Below are positions 54,938-64,000 of a stretch of DNA of 64,000 bases, in pieces. Under the pieces are notes generated by a model. The model saw only the letters and a program-made list of their open reading frames with translations, was not told the DNA's origin and searched no databases. Numbering within the stretch: the stretch's first letter is position 1; every line of letters starts with the position of its first letter. The stretch comes from Pseudomonadota bacterium (lineage in GTDB: Bacteria > Pseudomonadota > Alphaproteobacteria > Acetobacterales > Acetobacteraceae): positions 124,001 to 188,000 of the forward strand of contig JAJZFB010000081.1 of assembly GCA_021805545.1 (NCBI GenBank), read 5' to 3'. A program made the translations under genes and the position numbers.

Positions 54938-56124
54938 GCTTGGCCCACCGCGCCTGGCGCCTGGCGCCTGAAGCCGCGCGCCGCGCCGCCATGGCGTATA
55001 CCGCCTCGCTCATCGCCGTCCGCCCCGGCACGCCGCCCGCGCTCAGCAACGGCGCCATTATCGCAGGTGATATTGACGGCCAGAACGGCATTGCCGCCAC
55101 CGCCCGCATGTTTGCCGCCACCCTGGCCCAGCGCGGCCTGCTGCGCGGCACCATGCCGCTCGGCCTGCCCAGCGTCGCCCCCGCCTATAGCGGCACACCA
55201 GCGCCGGGTGCGGCCATCATCTCCGTGGTCAACGCGCCCTATCTGCCCGTGGGCCTTGCCCGGCTGCAGCCGCGCACCATGCTGCGCGGGCGGCGCATCA
55301 TCGGCGTATGGGTGTGGGAGCTGCCGCAAGTGCCCAAGGACTGGGCCATCGGCGCCCGTTTCGTTCACGAAATCTGGGCGCCCTCGCGCTTCACCGCCGA
55401 GGCGTTCGAGCGCATCGCCCCTGGCCGCGTGCGCCTCGTTCCCTATCCTCTGCTCACCGCCCTGCCCTTTACTCCTGAAGGCACCCGCGCCAGCCTCAAC
55501 CTGCCGGAAGATGCCTTCATCGTCCTCACAATTTTCAACCTCTCCTCCAGCTGCGCGCGCAAAAACCCGCTCGGCGCCATCGCCGCCTTCAAAGCCGCCT
55601 TCGGTGCCAGCCGCGATACTCTGCTCGTCCTCAAGCTCACCGGCCATGAACGCTACCAGAACGACTACAAAACAATCCTCAACGCCATAGGCGATGCACC
55701 GAATATCCGTATAATCACCGAAACATTCACGGAACCCGCCTTGCACGGCCTCATGGTTTCCAGCAACGTGGTTCTCTCGCTGCACCGTGCCGAAGGCTTC
55801 GGCCTCATCCCCGCCACCGCCGCCCTGCTCGGTATCCCCGTCATCGCCACCGCCTATTCCGGCAATCTCGATTTCATGCCGCCAGAAAATTCCGGCCTCG
55901 TACAATACAACCTCATCCCCGTCAGCGGGCCAGACACAATCTACCAAATTCCCGGCGCCACATGGGCCGAGCCGGATATTGAACACGCCGCCGCCTGGCT
56001 GCGCCGCCTGTTCGATTCCCCCGCCCTGCGCACCAGCATGGGCGCCGCCGGGCAGCGCCATGCCATGCAACAGCTCAGCCCCGCCCGGCTGGAGGCAGCA
56101 CTTGCCGCCAATGGTATAGAATAA
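54931..56124 (+). CDS. GT4-family glycosyltransferase
   Basis: 397 residues. IIGVWVWELPQVPKDW, FEIWAPSRFTAEAF-like text and the donor segment HRAEGFGLIPATAALLG mark a GT-B enzyme similar to mannosyltransferases. I start at GTG 54931, which overlaps the stop of the previous gene by seven bases; the longer frame upstream is read through that gene. gmd follows after 68 bases. Confidence 0.8.
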   Translation: MLGLAHRAWRLAPEAARRAAMAYTASLIAVRPGTPPALSNGAIIAGDIDGQNGIAATARMFAATLAQRGLLRGTMPLGLPSVAPAYSGTPAPGAAIISVVNAPYLPVGLARLQPRTMLRGRRIIGVWVWELPQVPKDWAIGARFVHEIWAPSRFTAEAFERIAPGRVRLVPYPLLTALPFTPEGTRASLNLPEDAFIVLTIFNLSSSCARKNPLGAIAAFKAAFGASRDTLLVLKLTGHERYQNDYKTILNAIGDAPNIRIITETFTEPALHGLMVSSNVVLSLHRAEGFGLIPATAALLGIPVIATAYSGNLDFMPPENSGLVQYNLIPVSGPDTIYQIPGATWAEPDIEHAAAWLRRLFDSPALRTSMGAAGQRHAMQQLSPARLEAALAANGIE

Positions 56125-56159
56125 TGCCCCCGCTTGCGCGGCGCCAAACTTCTTTCTAA

Positions 56160-57173
<1,014 letters not shown>

Positions 57174-57221
57174 GCCACCACACGTAGCCCCCGCCTTGAG
57201 GGCTAGAAGGAGCCTGCCGCC

Positions 57222-58148
57222 ATGCCCAACACCGCCCCCATCCCAGGTCCGGTCCTCATCACAGGTGCCAGCGGCTTCGTGGGGCGGCACGTCATCGCGG
57301 CCCTCGGCGCGGCCAGCCCGGCAACGGAAATCATCCGCTCCAGCACAGACATCACGGACCGCACCGCCCTGCGTGCCCTCATCGAGCACACAAAACCCGC
57401 CGCCTGCCTGCACCTTGCCGCCATCGCCGCCATTGGCGTGGCCCGTGACGCGCCAGACCGCGCCTGGGCCGTCAACCTCCACGGCACGCTCAACCTGGCC
57501 GGCGCCATAGCCGGTCTCGCCCCCGCCTGCCGCCTCATCTTCATCTCATCGGCCGATATTTACGGCGGCAGCTTCCGCGCCGGAGAAGCCCTTACAGAAC
57601 AAGCCACCCCGCACCCGCTCAACACCTACGCCGCCACCAAGGCCGCGGCCGATCTCGCCTTGGGTGCCATGGCGGCGGAAAACCTCGCCGTGCTGCGGCT
57701 GCGCGCCTTCAACCATACCGGCCCCGGCCAGACCGAGCATTTCGCCATCCCCGCCTTCGCCCGGCAAATCGCCCTGGCCGAAGCCGGCCTCGCCCCGCCC
57801 GCCATACGCGTCGGCGCCCTAACGCCCGAGCGCGACTTCCTCGATGTCCGCGACATCGCCCGCGCCTACATCGCCGCCCTGGCCACGCCACTGCCCAACG
57901 GCACCATCCTCAATATCGCCTCCGGCACCCCGCGCAAAATCGGCGATGCGCTAGATGCGCTGCTGTCTCTCGCCAAAATCAAAATTCAGGTGGAGGAAGA
58001 CGCATCCCGCCTGCGCCCCGTGGACATCTCCCGCGCCATCGGCGACGCCACCCAGGCCCGCAAACTGCTCAACTGGCACCCAGTCATCCCCTGGCACCAA
58101 ACGCTGGAAGACACGCTGAACGATTGGCGCGGCCGCGTCAGGCGGTAA
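57222..58148 (+). CDS. rmd: GDP-4-keto-6-deoxy-D-mannose reductase
   Basis: 308-residue extended SDR. TGASGFVGRHV, SSADIYG and YAATK are present with HTGPGQ and ERDFLDVRD, typical of RMD or a fucose-synthase-like reductase. It lies 48 bases after gmd with AAGGAG ten bases upstream. Together they should yield GDP-D-rhamnose for the four preceding glycosyltransferases. RMD versus another epimerase cannot be fully decided without alignment. Confidence 0.82.
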   Translation: MPNTAPIPGPVLITGASGFVGRHVIAALGAASPATEIIRSSTDITDRTALRALIEHTKPAACLHLAAIAAIGVARDAPDRAWAVNLHGTLNLAGAIAGLAPACRLIFISSADIYGGSFRAGEALTEQATPHPLNTYAATKAAADLALGAMAAENLAVLRLRAFNHTGPGQTEHFAIPAFARQIALAEAGLAPPAIRVGALTPERDFLDVRDIARAYIAALATPLPNGTILNIASGTPRKIGDALDALLSLAKIKIQVEEDASRLRPVDISRAIGDATQARKLLNWHPVIPWHQTLEDTLNDWRGRVRR

Positions 58149-58175
58149 CGCCATGCTGCAATGCGCGCAGCCCGC

Positions 58176-58201
58176 AAAAAAGGGAGCCTGCGCCCCCCTT
58201 T
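58176..58201 (-). terminator. probable fpr terminator
   Basis: Read on the minus strand, a G-rich arm then CTCCCTTTTTTG; an imperfect stem with a T-run, five bases after the fpr stop. Confidence 0.5.
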
Positions 58202-58205
58202 CCCG

Positions 58206-58979
58206 TCACTTTTCCACAAAAGCCTTCTCAACCACAAAATGCCCGGCATGGATGTGGTTGCCTTCCACAAAGCCGCGCCCTTCCAGCATGGCCTGCAAAT
58301 CCGCCAGCATCTCGGGCGAGCCGCACAGCATCACGCGGTCCGTCTCCGTGTTCAGCGCGGGCAGGCCCAAATCCGCTTCCAGCTTGCCCGTTTCAAACAG
58401 CCCCGTCAGCCGCCCCATATTGCGGAAGGGCTCACGCGTAACCGTGGGGTAATAAAGCAGCTTGTCCTTGGCCAGCTCGCCCAAAAACTCATCTTCCAGC
58501 ACGGCATTCACCGTCAGCTCGCCATAGCCCAGCTCGGCTATCTCACGGCAGCCATGGGCCAGCACCACATGGTCATACAGTTCATAGGTTTCAGGGTCTT
58601 TGATGATGGAGGCAAACGGCGCCAGCCCAGTGCCCGTGCCCAGCAAATACAGCGTCTTGCCCGGCTGCAGATTATGCTGAATCAGCGTGCCCGTGGCCTT
58701 GGCGCCCACCAGCAGCTCATCACCTGGCTGCAAATTCTGTAAATGCCTGGTCAACGGCCCGTCCGGCACCTTAATGGAGAAAAATTCCAGATGCTCCTCG
58801 TGGTGCGCGCTGGCCATGGAATAGGCGCGCAGCAGGGGCTTTCCCTCGATCTTGATGCCGATCATGGTAAACTGGCCGCTGATGAAGCGGAAGCCGGGGT
58901 TGCGGGTGGCCGTGAAGCTGAACAGCCGGTCCGTCCAATGCCGGACGGATTGCACCGTCTCGGTGTAAATCGTCGCCAA
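58206..58979 (-). CDS. fpr: ferredoxin-NADP+ reductase
   Basis: 257-residue bacterial-subclass FAD/NADPH reductase: RAYSMAS at the flavin site, GTGTGLAPFASI and HGCR at the NADP site, CGSPEML, and the C-terminal VEKAFVEK. It reduces ferredoxin or flavodoxin and is often oxidative-stress regulated. The start is TTG at 58979, with GGAG nine bases upstream. Confidence 0.95.
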   Translation of the reverse strand: MATIYTETVQSVRHWTDRLFSFTATRNPGFRFISGQFTMIGIKIEGKPLLRAYSMASAHHEEHLEFFSIKVPDGPLTRHLQNLQPGDELLVGAKATGTLIQHNLQPGKTLYLLGTGTGLAPFASIIKDPETYELYDHVVLAHGCREIAELGYGELTVNAVLEDEFLGELAKDKLLYYPTVTREPFRNMGRLTGLFETGKLEADLGLPALNTETDRVMLCGSPEMLADLQAMLEGRGFVEGNHIHAGHFVVEKAFVEK

Positions 58980-59159
58980 AGTCTACTGCTCCACTCAGGT
59001 CATAAGGTGCGGAGTGCTTATACGCTGCGCCGCGAAATGTTAACCTTGTTTTGTGCAATGCAGACCAACCCGCCAGGAAAAATCCCTCCCCGCCCAACGG
59101 TAAAGGGCCGGGAGAACACGCCGCCGCCATATTGCCGCGGGCGGCAGCCGCCTGAGATC

Positions 59160-59245
59160 TGAATCCGGCTCTCAGTCAATGAAGGAGAGTGCCATTCAGA
59201 CTTTCAAAGCGCTCGCAAAGCGAGCGCATCTCAGGTCATCGCGCT
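59160..59245 (+). repeat. dispersed hairpin repeat, copy C
   Basis: TGAATCCGGCTCTC to GCGCT. Core hairpin GCGCTCGC-AAA-GCGAGCGC. Relative to copy B, CTC/GAG replaces CGC/GCG on both arms, a compensatory change. Frame starts MKESAIQTF and continues AKRAHLRSSR. It lies just right of fpr and ends 21 bases before the glnB stop. Confidence 0.9.
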
Positions 59246-59265
59246 CTCACGGCGGCTACCAGGGG

Positions 59266-59637
<372 letters not shown>

Positions 59638-59684
59638 TCATTATTGGTGGGTAAGCCGCGGCAAATACCGCACGCAGCATATGG

Positions 59685-59718
59685 CCAGACGCCATGCAAC
59701 ACAGTTAGGCATCTGGCA
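59685..59718. other. hairpin upstream of glnB
   Basis: GCCAGACGCC/GGCATCTGGC, nearly perfect 10-bp arms, 14-base loop, in the 5' region of glnB. A second hairpin, GCAGATT-ggcaac-AATCTGC, lies at 59770-59789. Confidence 0.45.
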
Positions 59719-59892
59719 ACCAATTAATCAATATTTAATTCTTACCCGCACACATAAAAGGCACAACTAGCAGATTGGCAACAATCTGCCCGCCCGCGCG
59801 CAATCCCGCCACCCCCACACCCCAAAAGAAGAAAACTTGGCGAAGACCCGGTTCCAGGATAAAGATTTACTCATAATTTGGCTGGAGACGGA

Positions 59893-61884
59893 ATGATCAC
59901 CGCAAATTTGCGCGCCACCCCGCAAGCCATGCAGGAGGCCGCCACACGCCAGGCCCCGGAATTCGCCGTTTTCCGGGGGGTGGAAGCCGGTTTTCCCGAG
60001 TCCGGCGGCAGGCCAGCCCCGCTTGCTTTTCATCTTCGCCACAGGCTGGAAGCCCGTTACCTGGCTGCCCGCGGCGTATCCTCCAGCCTTGCCCATGCCG
60101 CGGCGGCACGGGCTGCGGCGCAATTCGTGCTGGCCGAAGCCGCCACGCTAAGCCCGCAAGACCGCGCCGCCTTGCCAGGCTGGGTCAAGATCATGGCCGC
60201 CGACGCCTCACCCGGCGCGCATATAATAGCCCAAATTTTCTCCACCACGCTGCAGCAAGCCGAGCTTCTGCACAAAATATGGACATATTTAGGCACCGCG
60301 GAATCCCTGCTGGAAACGGGCGGCGATATAAGGCTGGCGCGCGACCCCAAAACCGCGCTCAATGGCTATGGCTGCAGCCACAGGCCGCGCCCCTGGGCCG
60401 TCACCTTCGCCTCCTCCACCGCCTCGTCCAGTTCCGAGCGCGGCTACACCGCCGCCGACCAAGCGCGCCTGGCCGCCACCGCCGCCCTGCTACGCGGCGC
60501 GTCCCCCGGCAAAGCCATCGGCGCTTGCGAGGAAGCGGCGCGGCGCGGTATCGCCAAGGCACTCGGCATGCGGGCGGCGGAGCGCGTCATTCTCGCCGCC
60601 TCGGGCACCGATACCGAGCTGCTGGCCCTCGCCCTCTCGCACATGGCGGGGCACGATCAGCCCATCCTCAACATTCTCATCGCGCCCGAGGAAACCGGGC
60701 GCGGCGTGCCCCTGGCGGCGCGCGGCAAGCATTTCGCGGTGGATACCGCGCTCGGCCACGATGTCACCTTCGAGGCCCCGGTCGCCGGTTTCCGCGCGGA
60801 TACCGAAATCGCCAGTATCGCCCTGCGCGAGTCCTCCGGTGCCGTGCGCCCCGCCGCGCTGGTGGAAGCCGAGCTGGAAGCCGCCCTGGCCGCCGGGCTT
60901 AAGGCCGGGCAATTCGTTATCATGCACGGGCTGGACCTCTCCAAAACCGGGCTGCTCGCGCCCTCGCCCGCCTTCTTCGCCCGCATGCGCGGCATTTACG
61001 GTGACAGATTCGATATTGTCGTGGATGCCTGCCAGGCCAGGCTCTCCCCCGCCGCCATCCGCGCCTATCTCGATCTCGGCGCCCTGGTACTCATCACCGG
61101 CTCTAAATTCTTCACCGGCCCGCCTTTCTCTGGTGCCGCGCTGCTGCCCGCCGCCATGGCGGCAAGGCTGCAACATGGCACGCTGCCGCGAGGCCTCGCG
61201 GCTTATTTCAACCGCGGCGAATTTCCCGCCAGTGCCACCTGCGCCGCCGCCCTGCCGGAAGGCGGCAATTACGGCCTGGCCCTGCGCTGGCATGCCGCCT
61301 TGGCGGAAATAAAGGCCCTGCTCCGCACCGCCCCTGCGCGGCGCGCGGCCATTCTGCAAGGCTTCGGCACGGTGGTGCGCGCCGCCCTCGCCAAACACCC
61401 CGCCCTCACACTGCTGGAAGCCCCGCCCATCGCCCGCACGGCCCTGGATGAAGAATGGGAGCGCTTGCCCAGCATCTTCACCTTCTCGCTCCAAGCCCCG
61501 CACGAACCCGCGCGCCGCCTCACCCCGGCGGAAGCCCGCAATGTGTATACATGGCTGAACACCGATCTCTCGGCCCTGCTGCCGCAATCCCCGGCCCTTG
61601 CGGCGCGCATCTGCCATATCGGCCAGCCCGTGCCCCTCGCCCAGCCAAATGGCGGCGGCCAAATGGGCGCCCTGCGCGTTTCCGCGGGCGCGCGGCTCAT
61701 CTCTGGCGAGCCCTCACACCGCCCGCTCGGCCCCAAGGCCCGCCTGGCCCGGGAATTGGCTGACCTTGCCTTGGTCTTCGAGAAAATCAGCCTCATCCTG
61801 CGCCACTGGCAGACGCTTAGCGCCGCCAGCCCCAGCCCAGCCTACCGCCCCGCCAGCGCACGCCCACGGGCACCAGTGCCGTAG
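59893..61884 (+). CDS. unassigned fold-type-I PLP-dependent enzyme
   Basis: 663 residues, no exact family recognised. The central part (about 190-480) has aminotransferase class V-like landmarks: ASGTDTEL (236-243) at the phosphate site, VDACQAR with D378 and Q381 over the PLP ring, and GSKFFTGPPFSGA with the presumed Schiff-base Lys405. About 180 residues precede the domain and about 180 follow it, with CSHRPRPWAVTF before the core. The mid-domain resembles cysteine-desulfurase-fold enzymes. ATG at 59893 follows GGAG. Substrate unknown. Confidence 0.75.
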   Translation: MITANLRATPQAMQEAATRQAPEFAVFRGVEAGFPESGGRPAPLAFHLRHRLEARYLAARGVSSSLAHAAAARAAAQFVLAEAATLSPQDRAALPGWVKIMAADASPGAHIIAQIFSTTLQQAELLHKIWTYLGTAESLLETGGDIRLARDPKTALNGYGCSHRPRPWAVTFASSTASSSSERGYTAADQARLAATAALLRGASPGKAIGACEEAARRGIAKALGMRAAERVILAASGTDTELLALALSHMAGHDQPILNILIAPEETGRGVPLAARGKHFAVDTALGHDVTFEAPVAGFRADTEIASIALRESSGAVRPAALVEAELEAALAAGLKAGQFVIMHGLDLSKTGLLAPSPAFFARMRGIYGDRFDIVVDACQARLSPAAIRAYLDLGALVLITGSKFFTGPPFSGAALLPAAMAARLQHGTLPRGLAAYFNRGEFPASATCAAALPEGGNYGLALRWHAALAEIKALLRTAPARRAAILQGFGTVVRAALAKHPALTLLEAPPIARTALDEEWERLPSIFTFSLQAPHEPARRLTPAEARNVYTWLNTDLSALLPQSPALAARICHIGQPVPLAQPNGGGQMGALRVSAGARLISGEPSHRPLGPKARLARELADLALVFEKISLILRHWQTLSAASPSPAYRPASARPRAPVP

Positions 61885-61893
61885 GAAGCCCTT

Positions 61894-63420
61894 TTACGGC
61901 CCCGCGGGCAATGGCGGCCCATAAAGCGCGATCACAATCCGCCCGCCGGCGCGCTGCACAAGCTGCGGCTGGCCAAACAGCTTCTGGTCCTCTTTATAGT
62001 GCCGTTTCTGGGCTTTATTGGATCCTTGCCCGGCCAGGCCATACACCGCCCATACCCGCTTCCCCTCATCCACCGCCTTCGTGGCACGCTTCAGGCTGGT
62101 CTCGTGCTTAACCAGCACCATCCGGCGCTTGCCGGCCGGCAGATACGTCTCCAGTATCTTGCTGGCGTTACGGTCCCGCAAAAACACAACATCGCCTGGC
62201 TGCACGTCCTTAACCAGCATTTTTGCCGCAATATCCCAGCGCGGCTTTGTTTCCGTGGTGTAGTAGGGCAGCATATTCGCCAGCAGCAGCGCCGCAATGG
62301 CCAGCACGGCCAGCGCCTGCGCGCGGCGTGCCAAGGGCTCCAGCCAAACCGCGGCACCTATGCCCGCCAGAATGGCGAAGGGCGCGGCGCTCCACAAAAT
62401 ATAGCGCGGCAGCAAAATGGGCTGCCAAAACGAGATAAGGGTGAGAGACACCGGCAGAAGCAGCAGAGACATCCCCAGCACGGCAAGCATGACCGGGCGC
62501 GCCCGCAGCCGCCGGACGGCGCTGACCAGCGCCACCACCAGCGCCACATCAATCACCCAAACCAGAACATCATCCGGCTGATCCAGCACATTGAATGAAA
62601 CCGAATCCGCCAGATGCATGAAAAAAACCGAGCCGAAACTATACCAGAACCGCCCGAAATCCAGCGGTGGAATCCATCCCAGAGACTTCACGAAGGCTTC
62701 CTGCTGGTAGATTTCCAGCCCCGCGTAAAACGGCGCGGCCAGAATCAGAATCACCAAATCAGCCTTCAGCATGTTCCGCATGAACGCGCCCCTGGCCTTG
62801 CCCATTACCACCAGCGCGGCCGCGATGAGATTGGCCGTCAGCAGCCAGGGCAGGCTATCGGCCAGCACGTCCGCCGCCGCCGCCGTGCCCAAAATAAAGC
62901 ACAGCCAGCCCGCCCGCGCATCCGGCGCGCGCAGCATCTTCTCAGCGGCGGGCAAATCCTGCGCCAGCCGCACCACGCCGTATAACGCCACCAGAATCAG
63001 CGCCATCATCAGCGTGTAGGAGCGCGCTTCCTGCCCAAACGCCACCATGGTGGGCGAAAGCCCGATGATCAGCGCCGCCAGCACGGCGGCAAGGCACCCA
63101 GCAATGCGGCGGGCGATAACGAACACCAGCATAACCGCCATGGCGCCAAAAATGGCGGACGGCAGACGCAGCCAGAATTGCGGATCTCCCAACGCCAGAA
63201 GCGGCCGCAGCATCAAAAAATAGCTCGGCATGTGGTGGTTGTAAAAACTATTAAACACCAGCGCCGCCGGCTGCAGCGACACACGCTGTAGCGTAAATAC
63301 CTCATCCAGCCAGAAAGGCCGCGCCCCAAGCTGCGCCAAACGCGGCAACAGCGCCAGCACAAACACAAGCAACGGCCATTCCAGCCGTTTCACGGCCAGT
63401 TTCATCTCGGCCAGCTCCAT
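61894..63420 (-). CDS. GT39/ArnT-like membrane glycosyltransferase
   Basis: 508-residue inner-membrane protein with 11-12 hydrophobic segments. The catalytic first loop reads FWLDEVFTLQRVSL, with the DE motif of GT-C enzymes. A periplasmic C-terminal region (about 400-508) follows. It should transfer a polyprenyl-phosphate sugar outside the membrane. Stop lies nine bases after that of the convergent PLP gene. Confidence 0.85.
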   Translation of the reverse strand: MELAEMKLAVKRLEWPLLVFVLALLPRLAQLGARPFWLDEVFTLQRVSLQPAALVFNSFYNHHMPSYFLMLRPLLALGDPQFWLRLPSAIFGAMAVMLVFVIARRIAGCLAAVLAALIIGLSPTMVAFGQEARSYTLMMALILVALYGVVRLAQDLPAAEKMLRAPDARAGWLCFILGTAAAADVLADSLPWLLTANLIAAALVVMGKARGAFMRNMLKADLVILILAAPFYAGLEIYQQEAFVKSLGWIPPLDFGRFWYSFGSVFFMHLADSVSFNVLDQPDDVLVWVIDVALVVALVSAVRRLRARPVMLAVLGMSLLLLPVSLTLISFWQPILLPRYILWSAAPFAILAGIGAAVWLEPLARRAQALAVLAIAALLLANMLPYYTTETKPRWDIAAKMLVKDVQPGDVVFLRDRNASKILETYLPAGKRRMVLVKHETSLKRATKAVDEGKRVWAVYGLAGQGSNKAQKRHYKEDQKLFGQPQLVQRAGGRIVIALYGPPLPAGP

Positions 63421-63426
63421 ATAGCC

Positions 63427-64000
63427 TCACGCCATGGTTTGCGCCTGCGCCTGCGGGGCCGCCGGTTCCGGGCGCCAATCCCGGAAAAAGGCCCGGCCGA
63501 TGGCACCGGCAAGGTTTTGCAACTGTATCTGCACAAGGTCCAGATACTCGTGCAAGCCCGTGGCGAGAATATGGCTGATCGGTTTTTCCAGCAAAAACTG
63601 GCGCAGCATTTCCACCTGCTCCAGCGGCCCAGTGGCCGCCAGCCCATAATAGCGGCGTAAATCGTCCAGATGCAGCTCAATCCGCCGCACGCACAACAAC
63701 ACCGAGCGCGGGCTGGAAGAATCGCGCAGCAGAAAATGCACCACATCCTCGGCCGAGAAAATGGCCCGCGCCCGGCGTTTGAAGGCGTGGTAAACGGCAG
63801 CCGCGCGCAGCACGGCGTGCCATTGCGTCAGTTCCGCCATACGTTTTTCCTCGCCCCCGCCGCGCGGCAGCAGGGCGGTGTATTTAATATCCAGCATGCG
63901 CGTGGTCTGGTCGGCGCGCTCCACCAGCCGCCCCAACTCGTAAAAATACCAGCCCTGGTCGCGGTACAAAGTGCCTTCGGTAATGCCCGTATGCGCCTGC
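63427..64000 (-). CDS. alpha-E domain protein, N-terminus cut by window edge
   Basis: About 191 C-terminal residues of an alpha-E (DUF403) protein: GTLYRDQGWYFYELGRLVER, DIKYTALLP and SVLLCVRRIELHLDDLRRYY are diagnostic (quoted in part). The reading frame continues past 64000. Alpha-E proteins are usually next to circularly permuted ATP-grasp, transglutaminase-like and Anbu proteasome-like genes. The gap to the GT39 gene is six bases. Confidence 0.9.
   Translation of the reverse strand, partial: QAHTGITEGTLYRDQGWYFYELGRLVERADQTTRMLDIKYTALLPRGGGEEKRMAELTQWHAVLRAAAVYHAFKRRARAIFSAEDVVHFLLRDSSSPRSVLLCVRRIELHLDDLRRYYGLAATGPLEQVEMLRQFLLEKPISHILATGLHEYLDLVQIQLQNLAGAIGRAFFRDWRPEPAAPQAQAQTMA

Overview
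The window is a 64-kb piece of GC-rich chromosome from an alphaproteobacterium. Gene content points to Rhodospirillales, most likely Acetobacteraceae: a hopanoid side-chain locus, a giant Hint-domain surface protein, an MbfA-type ferritin/VIT1 protein, RibBX in place of a true RibAB fusion, Mg-type HemB and FeSOD. No rRNA, tRNA, CRISPR array, prophage or insertion sequence was seen. Coding density is high and many neighbouring genes overlap by ATGA or GTGA. The family-level placement is an inference.

Layout. 1-5.7 kb: hfq-hflX, an LpxR-like outer-membrane enzyme, a DsbA/FrnE thioredoxin-fold protein, a sulfotransferase-like protein, two small exported proteins and rpsD. 5.8-10.0 kb: a 1,418-residue repeat-rich protein with a C-terminal Hint domain. 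10.2-14.9 kb: rnr, an S41 protease, a LysE exporter and rpmG. 15.0-22.2 kb: one leftward operon rpiB-glyA-nrdR-ribD-ribE-ribBX-ribH-nusB-thiL, joining riboflavin, one-carbon, thiamine and ribonucleotide reductase control. 22.4-29.0 kb: an outer-membrane barrel, a divergent NRAMP transporter behind a Mur-like palindrome, dinB-like, hemB, an SDR, a squalene/phytoene-synthase-like protein, sodB and a GNAT. 29.1-33.3 kb: glxB-glxC-glxD-glnT, homologous to the N-methylglutamate synthase plus gamma-glutamylmethylamide synthetase set. 33.8-42.9 kb: hopanoid and isoprenoid genes arranged divergently, dxs-hpnM-hpnI-hpnJ leftward and ispH-hpnH rightward, followed by a SnoaL-like protein and an SDR. 43-45.9 kb: a second SDR flanked by inverted copies of a dispersed repeat, a XRE-cupin regulator and folD. 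46-49.2 kb: TPR-glycosyltransferase and SEC-C-TPR-sulfotransferase. 49.4-58.1 kb: mbfA, then four glycosyltransferases with gmd and rmd, a locus expected to make a polysaccharide or glycan from GDP-D-rhamnose. 58.2-64 kb: fpr, a PII protein, an unassigned fold-type-I PLP protein, a GT39-like membrane glycosyltransferase and a truncated alpha-E protein.

How it works together. dxs and ispH sit at the two ends of the MEP isoprenoid pathway and are physically paired with hopanoid-extension genes. The glx/glnT set handles glutamine- or methylamine-derived nitrogen, and PII lies further along. The right third is mostly envelope glycan synthesis and modification.

Unusual signals are mainly non-coding: a three-copy dispersed hairpin element with a conserved reading frame, two copies of which flank an SDR gene in opposite orientation; at least eight short tandem duplications placed at gene borders; a 106-bp palindromic element; and a 13-codon leader ORF that ends on the dxs start codon. 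Two SDR paralogues carry Phe at the catalytic Tyr position.
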